A stretch of 64,000 nucleotides of DNA, from the NCBI RefSeq assembly GCF_020360975.1, contig NW_025408667.1, positions 2,480,001-2,544,000 of the forward strand. Reading direction: 5' to 3'. Positions 12,715 through 22,935 of this stretch are shown here, one piece after another (the stretch's first letter is position 1; each line of letters begins with the position of its first letter). The DNA is from Hirsutella rhossiliensis. Taxonomy: Eukaryota > Ascomycota > Sordariomycetes > Hypocreales > Ophiocordycipitaceae. A program made the position numbers and the translations under genes. The notes under the pieces are model-generated. The model did no database searches. It saw nothing but the letters and a program-made list of their open reading frames with translations, and had not been told where the DNA came from.

Positions 12715-13345
12715 TAGTATATCTAGTCGCGTATTAAAGGATCGTTCTTATAAGACCCTCGAGCGTATTTATTTAGCTAAGTCTATTAATCGTCTTAGTT
12801 TCGACGTTATACTATATTCTTTCTATTCGTCGCGCGGCTTCTACTATAAAATACTAGAGAAATCTTCTAAGTATACCGAATATATATAGCGGGGTCGTTC
12901 CTACGATATATTAAGTATAGCGATTAGCTCCTATAGGTAACTTCGTTATCCTACTTATTATTTATAGCTAATATATATCCTAGTATCCTAAATAAATATA
13001 GAGTCCGATCGATTAGATAAAGAAAAAGAAGTTACTAAGGAGCGAATATTAAAAGCTTAAGCCGACCTAAATAAAGCCTTAGCTAGTTTAGCGCGGCTTT
13101 ACTATTAAAAGCGCTAGCTAAAGATAAAGGGTACTAAGATAGTCTATTAGGGCCTTTATTCCTTAGATAACCTTAACGAGGCTAAGCGCTAAGAATTTAA
13201 AGCAGGAGTCGATATTTAGTCTATAGGTAGATTTAATATAATTAATTAAAATGCTATTAGTTTATTAAGTAATTTTATAATACCTAGGGTAGATTTTACT
13301 AGTAGAACTATCGAAGTAAAGAATCGTAGTAAGTTAAGTGCTTAA
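12715..13345 (+). pseudogene. Antisense accessory ORF in chromovirus B (Cys-rich plus coiled coil)
   Basis: It lies between the chromodomain end and the 3' LTR, on the strand opposite to pol. With stops read as Gln/Trp, about 210 residues appear: a segment with Tyr at positions expected for a Cys cluster (around YSFYSSRGFYYK and KYTEY, 12825-12880), then RGRSYD near 12890-12910, a charged helix near 13015-13120 (KERILKAQADLNKALASLAR), then GLYSLDNLNEAKRQEFKAG near 13150-13205. Element A has the same arrangement. The type resembles small fungal hypothetical proteins with a Cys cluster and coiled coil. It is inactive here. Confidence 0.5.
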
Positions 13346-16132
13346 GTAGTTCCTAGGTATTTTCTTCTAGTCTATATCCCTTTTACTTAATAAGGTATTC
13401 TTATTACTAACCTTATTTTCTTATATTTAGTATTTATTTAACTTTATATTCCTAATTATTATTAACTTTAATTTTTTCCTATAGTTTAGCGTTTTATAGT
13501 ACTAGTTTTAATAATAAGATATAAAATATTAGGTATATCCGTATTATCGTTAGTAGCGAAAGTTCGTAGTTAACTTTTAAAATAATTTTCTTAACCTTAA
13601 ACGGTCTAAGTTTCTTAAAATCTAATTTATTACTTAGTCGTTTTATTTTAATATTTTATTATATAAGGTAGACTATATCTCCCTCTTAAAAGATTAGTCC
13701 CTATAATCTTTTCTAATTATAGTAAGTAGATATTCGTTTTCTAATAAATTAAAGTTCTTATTATATTTCTTTATATAATTTTTATAGCTAATCTACTTAT
13801 AGTATTGCTCGTTCCGCTTATAGTCCTTATTAAGTAACCTTAAATACTTCTAAGTTATATCTATAATTAGCGTATACTAGTAAGAGCTTAGTTATTTCTA
13901 TAACTAAGCTATTATAAGCTAGTTACGCTATTAATAGCTATTTAACTTAATCGTTTTATTCGTAGCTAATATAGTATCGTAAATATTATTTAAGCGTTTA
14001 GTTAAGTTATTCTATTTATCTATCTATTTATAGGTAATAAGCTATACTAAGCTTATTTCGTCCCTAATTATACTATAAGAGCTTACTAAAACTTAGCTAT
14101 AAATATACTTCCTTTATTAAAGATAATCTCGTTTAGTAGTCTATAATTACTAATAATTATTTATAGGAATATATATACTAGCTCTTTTATATTAATTAGT
14201 TCTTTATATAGTAAAAAATACTTATACTTTATTAGTTTATTAGTAATAACGAATATACTATTATACTTAATATTAGTTATAGGTTCTTTTAATAGTAGTA
14301 GCTTTATAATATAGTTAAAAGCTATTAAATCCTATAGTTTCTTTAGTATTAGTAGCGGTTATAATTCTCTATATAGTTTATATCGTTTAGCTTTACTTTA
14401 TACGTAAAGTTTATATTCTTTAATAACTTATCGTACTACTTCCTTAAGCTATAAGAAGTTATATTATCGTTTAATCCGTTTTATTATTCTTTAGATTCCT
14501 TAATATCTATATATTAAATATTTATATATATCTTATATAACTTTATCTTATAATTTTAGTAGTATCTAAATTTTATTTTTATATATTAGAACTTCTAAAT
14601 ATTCTATATTATATCTATTTAATACTTTATATTCTTTTATCTATTTTAGGATCTTTTAGTATATTAAGTTATTAGGTTATACTTTAAATATTATATTTAG
14701 CTATCGTTACTAGTAGTTCCCGTTTTCGTTAATTTCTAGGAGCTATTCTTTCGCTATAAGTGCCCTTATATTATAGTCGCTTTATCGACTAAGGGTATTA
14801 GCTCGACTATTTTCTATTCCTTTTCTATAGATTATTTTATAGTCGAATTTTAATAAGTATTCGGCCTATTAGATCTATTGTCTATTTAACTATTACGTCG
14901 TTATAAAATATAAGATATTCTTATAATCTATATAGACCTTAACTTTATGCTTACTTCTAAGAAGGTAATATTAAAATTCTTTAAAAGCTTAAATAATTAT
15001 AAGGAATTCTTTATTATAGATAAGGTAATTAAGTTCCATACTATATAGCTTTTTCGAGTAGAATATAATTAGTTATAGTCTTCCTTTATTATCCTTCTAT
15101 CTAATTTATACTCTTAGAGTAAAGTTTAATATATCGGTTTCGAGTTCGATTTATTATTCTAGATCGAAGGTAGTTAAAACTAGTTCTTATATAATCGTAG
15201 TTTTAATATATTTAAAAGCTTTATTAGCTTTATCGTCCTATATAAATTCTTTTTCCTTCTTTATTAAGTCGTATAGTAGTATTATAATCTTTCTAAAATC
15301 TTTAATAAATCGTTAATAGTAATTTATAAATCCTAGGAAACTTTATATATCCTTAATATTCTTTAGCGTTAGCTATTCTTTAACTAAGTTAATTTTATCT
15401 TATTATATTTATATCTCTCTTAGTAAGATCGTATATCTAAGGAAGTCTACTTCCTATATATATAACTTACTTTTCTTTAGTTTAACTAGTTACTTTATAT
15501 TTTAAAGTATATAGAGTACCTTATAGACGTATTCCTTATATTCTTCTAGGGTATCTAAGAAGATTAGGATATTATCTAGGTATACTACTATAAAGATATC
15601 TAAGTATTCGTATAGGATATTATTAATTATCTATTAGAAGGTAGCTAGTATATTTATAAGTCTAAATAGTATTACTAGATATTTAAATAGTCTGAATTTT
15701 ATTTTAAAGGCTATTATTTATTCGTATCCCTTTTTTATATATATTAAGTTATAAGCGCCTTTAAGATCGAGGGCTATAAACTATTTTTTACTATATAGTT
15801 AATCTTATAGTTCCGATATAAGTAGTAATAGTATTCGGTCCTTTATTATAATATCGTTTAAGCGTTTATAGTTAATACCTAGTTATAGCTTACTATTTTT
15901 CTTTAAAATAAATATAACTAGGTAGCCTACTTTAGATATTAACGTTTATATATATCCTTTTTATAGATTCTTATCGAGATAGTTATATAGTATTTATAGT
16001 TACTTTTCGTTTAAGTTATAGATCTTATAGAACGTCGGCGTTATTCTATCCTTAAGATAAATTTTATAGTCCTATTAGCTATATTTAGGTAACCCTATCT
16101 TAAGTTCTTCCTTAAAGAGTTTATCGTATTTC
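13330..16132 (-). pseudogene. Chromovirus B pol, distal part: RT, RNase H, integrase, chromodomain
   Basis: The reverse transcriptase motif is at about 15570-15600 (VVYLDNILIF; the second Asp of YLDD is now Asn). RNase H follows to about 14750, integrase to about 13550 and a chromodomain at 13330-13460 (EYLIK then a WKGY-type block and ENTW). A block beginning KLRPFKVKK near 13610 precedes the chromodomain, as usual for Ty3 integrase. The part before TRIM X joins the frame at 16895. Confidence 0.75.
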
Positions 16133-16502
16133 TATTATAAAAAAAGATATAGCCGCCTATTAAATATAAGCGACAGCGTTAATTAACGTATATAGTATAC
16201 GCGACATACCCCCTTAGGGATATCGGGTTAATTCGTCCCGGGATACCTAGATATCCTAGACTATAGCGGGAATTTTTATATAGGCAGGCCCTATGCTAAA
16301 ACCGCGCTCAATTGCGCTGGCGGGACTCGAACCACGGGCCTTCGGGTAATGCGCGCCAGGCTAGCCAGAAGAAGTGCGTGCGCAGTCAGAGTTCCCGGAG
16401 GGGTAACCCCTCCGCCCGGGCTCATAACTGTCACGAAAAAAGATGTGGCCGCCTGTCAGATATAAGCGACAGCGTTAATTGACGCATATAGTATACGCGA
16501 CA
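16133..16502 (-). mobile_element. TRIM X, miniature LTR element
   Basis: A 370-bp non-coding element with 74-bp LTRs (16133-16206 and 16429-16502; ends TGTC...GACA). On the minus strand the 5' LTR is followed directly by GTTATGAGCCCGGG and a strong stem-loop (GGAGGGG/CCCCTCC). The 3' LTR is preceded by the polypurine tract CCCTAAGGGGG. LTRs, PBS and PPT without coding capacity define a TRIM. The inner LTR is less RIP-mutated than the outer one. It abuts TRIM Y with no spacer. Confidence 0.82.
16323..16333 (-). promoter_or_regulatory. Pol III B-box-like motif in TRIM X
   Basis: The minus strand reads GGTTCGAGTCC, an exact match to the canonical B box GGTTCGANTCC. Nearby sequence (CCCGCCAGCGC) gives it a tRNA 3'-half look, but I could not fold a full tRNA. 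TRIM Y has a weaker match (GTTCGACTCC, about 16730-16740). Confidence 0.35.
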
Positions 16503-16889
16503 TGTCGGAAGACGCGGTTGCCAGATATATGTTATTTGCAGCGCACCTGTCGGAGCGCGTTCCACTTTTGCCTGCGTGGCGCAATGGTCTTCGCGACAGT
16601 TATGAGCCCGGGAGGGGATGGCACACCACCCCTATAACTTCCGGTAACTGCGCGCGGTGCGGGGTTTAATCCCCCGTAGGCAACTACCTCTCTTGGATTT
16701 CCTTGGGTTATTGGCGCGGCGCTTGGTGTTCGACTCCCGCGTCTTAGGCTACGGTCTAGGGCTCCCGGCGGAGCCGCGATCCCTGAGGGGGTGTGTCGTA
16801 AGACGCGGTTGCCAGATATATGTTATTTGCAGCGCACCTGTCGGAGCGCGTTCCACTTTTGCATACGTGGCGCAATAGTCTTCGCGATA
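16503..16889 (+). mobile_element. TRIM Y, miniature LTR element
   Basis: A 387-bp element with 96-bp LTRs (16503-16598 and 16794-16889). The PBS GTTATGAGCCCGGG begins at 16599, followed by an imperfect AGGGG/CCCCT hairpin and the tract ATAACTTCCGG. The PPT CCCTGAGGGGG (16783-16793) precedes the 3' LTR. Much of it keeps CpA/TpG, so it is lightly RIPed compared with the host element. The 73-codon frame at 16657-16878 runs into the LTR and is not a gene. Confidence 0.85.
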
Positions 16890-19800
16890 ATTTCCGGTAT
16901 TCTTAGGGGATGTTCTTTATTCTATCTTATAGGCTTTATTCTTCCTTTTAAGAGCTAGTTTCTCTTAACTTAAGCTCTTTATTAATTTATTTAAGGTCTT
17001 TCCTTAGAGTAGTAATAACTCTTTAGATCTTTATATTATATCCTTTATTTTATTTATATTAGATACTAGGTTATATAGCTATATTAGTTAGTATATAGGT
17101 CTTATTAGTCGATTTTATTATATCCGCTAATTCGGTTACTATTTTCGTTTATATTACTAAAGCCCGTAATAATTTACTTAAACGGTTATCCCTTTTATCT
17201 TATTTAGTAGCTAAATTATCGTAAAATTTTACTTTCTTTTAAATCTATTAGTCTAAGAAACTTACGTCCTTATTTTAACGTAGCTAGCTAGTTTTCTAGT
17301 TAATTAGTAGGTTGCTCTCCTATAGCTATAAAAGCCTTAATATAAGGTCGTATTCTTTAATATTTATAATATCGAAGTTAACTTATTTATCGTAGCCTTA
17401 GATATTAATATCGAGGTAATTAATCTCTATATTAATAATTCTATTATTATAGTTAAAGGCCTCTCCTTTAATATTTATAAGTTTATATAGATCTTTCTTA
17501 TATCTTTATATAAGTCGGTAATAATTAACGACTCTAGGTAAAACGTAATTACCTATCGCGCTATAGTCTAAAAGTATATATATATAATATCCCGCGATTT
17601 AGATATTTAATACTATTTAGTCGCTATAGCTTACCGTTGCTATATATAAGGTCCTTAGATCTTATTATATCGTACTAGTCTATAGCCCTTTTATAGATAG
17701 CGTACCTTATTTTTTACTTAGTCCTCATTTATTTTATTTAAGTATTCTTCTTTAATTTATTATTAATATTATTTCTTTATATTTTCGTTATATAGTATTA
17801 TATTAGGGCTTAAGAGACTAATTTCTTATAGCTAATTAAAGATTTCTTATTTCTTAATACTATATTATTTATATTATACTACTTCGTAGTTAATTATATA
17901 CTATACTTTATAATTTTATTTATTTTTATACTAAAGGTTAAGTTTTCGTTCTTTATCTTTTTATTTTATATATAGTATTTCTATATCGATTCTTCCTTAG
18001 TTAAATATAGCTTATAGCCTTTATACGTATTACTAATAATCTTTTAATATACTATTATATCGTTTATACTATACTTATACTTTTTTATATTTATAAACTT
18101 TATAGTTTAGGTATATATATTCGTTATAATCTTTTATATTATATTTAATTTATTATATAAGTCTTTAAAAGATTAATAGTTTAGATACCTTAAAGCGAGT
18201 AGCGTTATACTATTCCTTTATTTTAGCGTATTTATAGATTTTATATATCTTTAAAAGATATCTCGTTAATAAACCGTAATTATCGCGGTATTTAAGTAGC
18301 GTACCGTAATTAGGTTCTAATAATATAACTTAGTCGTTTAGGTAGCGTTAATCGATTTTTTAGTAGTCTAGTTTTATACTTAGGTAGGGTTTTAAAAGTA
18401 CTTATCCTTTAAACCTAACTAAGAAGGCATTATATCGTGCCTTTATCTAAAAGTATATTATATAATCTAGGTAGATATATAATATTTATAAAATATACTT
18501 ATAGTACTTATAAGTAAGTAGTATTTATAGATTATCTTTAAATTCTCCTTATAGTTACTATTCTTATTATAAAGCTATAAAGGTATCGACTATAGTAATA
18601 GCTATAGCGTAGTCTCCTCTATATAGTACCGGTTAATATTAAATTAATATAGCTTATTAGTTTTCTATAAGAGTTTAAGGTATTTATTAGGTTCTAATTT
18701 TAAGTATTTCTTTAAATTCTTCGAAGTATAGAGCGTATTCTCTAATTATAGTATTTTCCCTTAGTAACGAAGGTAGTAGTATAAGTTCGTTCTTATCTTC
18801 TATTTCTCTAAGTATTTCTTATTTTTTAGAGCTTATATCGTCGATACTTTATTATTCCTTTTTAGATTATTATCTAAGTTTTATAAGTATAAGGGCTACG
18901 TCTATATCTTAATCTAGTTTTAAGAGACTCCTTTAGGATAGGGGTATTTTAGTTCTACGAATTTAACTTATTTCTATATTTTAAGATCCCTTTATTATAT
19001 TATTATAAGGGTTTTCTTTAATAGCTTTAGGAACTATCTAGTACTATTCTTATCGCTTAGGTATACTATATATTTATCGTTATAGTATATAGTCTAACTA
19101 AGGAGTTTATACTTTAGTTCTTATCTATTAATAGCGTTTAGGTATTTCTTACCTTTTAGGGCTAGTACCTAGTAGGTTTTCTTCCCCTTACGAGGTTATT
19201 TATATTCCTTAAAGTAATATCTAAGTTTCCTATAGTTAAAATACTTTCCTTTACCTTTTTATATTATACTTAAATCTATTAGTCTAGGATTTACTATATA
19301 TACCTAAGCTATTTATATTTTATGCTTTTTCTTATAGTTAGCGCGTTAGCTAAAGTTATTTCTATAAGAAGGGTTTTAGTTTCCTCTTCCGTATTTCTTT
19401 TCTTAGCGTCGCGTATACTATCTATCGTTAATTCGTACTACTATAATAATATAGTCTAAGAGGTTATTAGGTCGATTTTCCTTATAAAGCTCGTCCTTAA
19501 CTTCTTCTTTAAGCCTATCGTAGAATCGTAATATAAGAGGTTCGTTGTCTTAGTTAAGTTTTAAGGTAACTTAATAGAACTTTATAGTATAATCCGATAT
19601 TAAGATCTTTTATTAGAGTTCTTAAAGTTTCTATTTAGCTTTTTATTCCTCGTTAGTTATTCTAAATACCTTTATAATAGCTTCTTTAAATCCTTAGAAA
19701 CTAGTAAAGACTTTATCTATCTTATTATCTTATCGCGCTAGTTAGTTATCGAGAAAATCCCTTATAATAGGTCTAAACTAAGCGAGTACTATTCTAGATA

Positions 19801-20130
19801 AATAATTTCCTATATAAAGTACCTTTTTAACTAGGTCTAAGAGTTTAATAGGGTAAAACTAGTAGTAGGCCTTAAGTTAGGTAAGAAAGTCTTAAAGCGT
19901 ACTATAAGTACCGTCGAATAGTCCTAGCTATTTTAGTTTAACTACTTCTCTAAGGTCCCTAACTTATCTATTACCTCCTCCGTTCCTAAGTAACTATACC
20001 TTATATCGAAGGGTAATAATCTCGCGTATTATATCCTAAGGCGATATAGTAGCTCTAGAGTTAGTTAATCTAGCTTACTATATAGGTATATTAATAGTTA
20101 CGATATTACTTAGAGTAACGCGGTATTATA
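16890..20130 (-). pseudogene. Chromovirus B gag, protease and start of RT
   Basis: The protease core lies near 17550-17600 (ILLDYSAIGNYVLPRVVN on the minus strand; the usual DSGA is altered). The gag zinc knuckle is at about 19205-19250 and reads YFNYRKLRYYFKEY, a CCHC box with all its Cys turned to Tyr and its His to Tyr by RIP. Gag lies upstream to about 20130. No open frame remains. 16895-17640 has a second copy in element E at 21225-21972. Confidence 0.72.
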
Positions 20131-20150
20131 TTAAATAAGAGCTTTTAATA

Positions 20151-20625
20151 TATAACGACCGGTATTATTCTTAAGGGATAAACCTATTAAGGGGTTTATA
20201 TTAATAGATATAATAGGGCGTAGTCTAAGTAATAATAAGTATATTACGTTAGTAATAAGTCGGAGGTTATAGACCGTAGACTATAACTAGGTAATTAGAA
20301 TTAAAGATAGAATTATAATAAAGATCTATAATATATTAAAAGCTAGAGAGCTATTTTTCTAAAGGAGGGAAAGTAGGTAGCTATATATACCTATAGAGAC
20401 TATCCTTAGATTACGGTCCTAGCTATAATCCCCTTCGTAGCTTACTATAGTTTACTCGTAAGCTATACTCCTAAGTAGTAATCTATTTATATAAGGCTTA
20501 CTTAGCTTACGTATACTCTAGGTAAGCTAAGCTTAAGTAACTTCTTATCCTAACTATTATTCCGAGCCGCCTTATTATATAAATATAGCCGGCTCTCCTA
20601 CGGCCCGCTAACCGTAGTTATAATA
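20151..20625 (-). repeat. 5' LTR of chromovirus B
   Basis: Direct repeat of 12110-12583 over its full length. The A and E LTRs share only the end with motif TTATTCTTAAGGGATAAACC and then diverge, so A/E and B are sister subfamilies. Confidence 0.88.
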
Positions 20626-21224
20626 CCTAAGATATAAGAAGGCTGCTAATATAATATAACTATAGTAAAAGGGAGTGCCTATATAGCCCTATATAGGAGG
20701 GAGCGGAGCTTTATATACCGGAGTACTATCCCTTATATTATAGTACTAAGAGCTACTACTATACGCTAATATATAGGGGGCGGGATACTATAAGCTTACT
20801 AAAGCTAGCTATATACTATTTTATATACCTTTACTCCCTAGCTATAAGTACTAAAGCCTAACTCTTAGGGCGCGGCCCTTATTAATAATATAGTTTATTT
20901 AAGAAGCTCGCTTAAAAGGGTATTATACGTTATTTACTAAGGGTTTTTCTACGACTAAGCGTACGTAGTCCGTATAAGGGTTCCGTCCTCCTAAGCGTAG
21001 TATTAAGTATTATTTAAAGGCGCGCCTTTTTAAAAGTTAGGTAAGAGTATAATATAAAGGCTTTTGCCCTATATAGGCCTAGACTAAGGTCTAGGCTAAG
21101 TCTATATATAAGCGGCCTCTATGCCTATATAAGCTAGGCCTATACTTCTCTTTTTTTCCCCTCTTATAGATTATTAACCTTCTTTTAATAGACTATACTT
21201 TAGCCTATACCTTTACTTATTTTA
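20626..21224. other. Unclassified RIP-affected spacer
   Basis: 600 bp between element B and the truncated end of E. It has several TATATA stretches, a pyrimidine-rich tract near 21150-21165 and a small inverted repeat around GGCCTAGAC...GTCTAGGC (21090-21115). I see no coding frame. Confidence 0.4.
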
Positions 21225-21972
21225 TAATACCTAAGGGATATTCTTTATTTTATCTTATAAGCTTTATTCTATCTTTAAAGAGCTAGTTTCTCTTAACCTA
21301 AGCTCTTTATTAATTTATTTAAGGTCTTTCCTTAAATTAATAATAACTCTTTAGATCTTTATATTATATCCTTTATTTTATTTATATTAAATACTAGGTT
21401 ATATAGCTATATTAGTTAGTATATAAGTCTTATTAGTTAATTTTATTATATTTACTAGTTTAGTTACTATTTTCGTTTATATTACTAAAGCTTATAATAA
21501 TTTACTTAAATAGTTATTCTTTCTATTTTATTTAGTAGCTAAATTATTATAAAGTTTTACTTTCTTCTAAATCTATTAGTTTTAAAAGCTTATATCCTTA
21601 TTTTAATATAAGTAGCTAGTTTTCTAGTTAATTAATAAGTTGCTCTCCTATAGCTATAGAAGCTTTAATATAAGGTTATATTCTTTAATATTTATAATAT
21701 TAAAGTAAACTTACTCGTTATAGCCCTAGATATAAATATTAAGGTAATTAATCTTTATATTAATAATTCTATTATTATAGTTAAAGGCCTCTCCTTTAGT
21801 ATTTATAAGTTTATATAGATCTTTCTTATATCTTTATATAAGTTAGTAATAATTAATAACTTTAGGTAAAATATAATTACTTATTATACTATAATTTAAA
21901 AGTATATATATATAATATCCTATAATTTAAATATCTAATACTATTTAGTTACTATAGCTTACTATTACTATA

Positions 21973-22550
21973 TCTTAAGGTATATAAGTAAAAGCGGAAT
22001 TTTAGGAAATTAAGGAATTATATAAGACTATATAATAAAGGGGAAGAAGGAGTATAAGGTAGGATTTTTATTAGAATTACTAGTAATATATTAGTATATA
22101 AAAGAAGTATTAAAGTTAAAAATTCTCTTTCTATCTACTAGTAGACATACTATCTTATATAGATAATTATAGCTAAACGGAAGAACCTTTTAGGACTAGA
22201 TTTAGGCTGCCGTATAGCCCTAAGACTAAAGAATTCTATAATACCTTAAGTGTATCTAGAACTATCTTCGTTTTACTAATATTTATATTTAAAGGAGGTT
22301 AGTCGTGCGGGTGTTCTTAAGAGGTCTTTAAGAGGTCTTAGCTAGTATTCTAAGCTAGCTCTATTTCTTCGATTCCCGATTATATAATAACTAGCATTCC
22401 GTTTAATATATAATAATAAATAGAATAACGAGCAATTCTTACTCTATAGTATAGGGTTTTATCTATAATTAATATACGACTTATTACCTTATATAAATAG
22501 GAGAGTATATTATAGCTACTTTATTTATAGTAAGAACACCGTTCCTTATA
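21973..22550 (-). repeat. 3' LTR of copia C2
   Basis: Direct repeat of 33753-34331, and homologous to 60767-61334 in C3. On the minus strand it begins TATAAGGAACGG. It includes the near-tandem AAGAGGTCTTT AAGAGGTCTT block. Confidence 0.9.
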
Positions 22551-22925
22551 GCCTCCTTTAAAGAGTAGATTTATATACTCTTTACTAATTTATTTATAGT
22601 AGTATATATATAGTATAAAAACCTAATTTAGGAAAACTATTCTTATACCTTAATAGGATATATAAAAACCTATTCTTTCTTAGGAAAAATAATCCTTAGG
22701 TATATATTAATAGAAAAAATCTATAGTAGGAAAAATCTATAGATATAATAATTATATATAGGATAACCTTATATAAGGTAAAACCTATTATTGCTAGGAA
22801 AATCTTAATAGATAAAAACCTAGTAAATATTTCTTTAGGAAACCTAAAAAGGAAAAACCTAGTAAGGGAAAGATATAGAAAGTATAAGAAATATCTAAAA
22901 ACCCCTTTTAATTACTTAGGAATAT
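22551..22925 (-). repeat. Degenerate AGGAAAAACCTA repeats in the 3' region of C2
   Basis: Between RNase H and the 3' LTR, variants of AGGAAAAACCTA and AGGAAAAATCTATAG recur about a dozen times. The same block is in C3 (61335-61700), so it belongs to the element family. Confidence 0.6.
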
Positions 22926-22935
22926 ATATTAAGGA

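Larger units (their letters stand above)
12110..20625 (-). mobile_element. Ty3/gypsy chromovirus B, full length, inactive
   Basis: LTRs of about 475 bp lie at 12110-12583 (3') and 20151-20625 (5'). The probable TSD is CTTAA (12105-12109) and CCTAA (20626-20630), one transition apart. On the minus strand the order is gag with zinc knuckle, protease, reverse transcriptase, RNase H, integrase, chromodomain. Two TRIMs interrupt it between protease and RT (16133-16889). It also carries an antisense ORF. All coding regions are filled with stops. Confidence 0.9.

Noticed and set aside
16657..16878. 73-codon open frame in TRIM Y
   Set aside because: It spans the internal non-coding region and most of the 3' LTR, has no recognisable features, and is open because this element is GC-rich.
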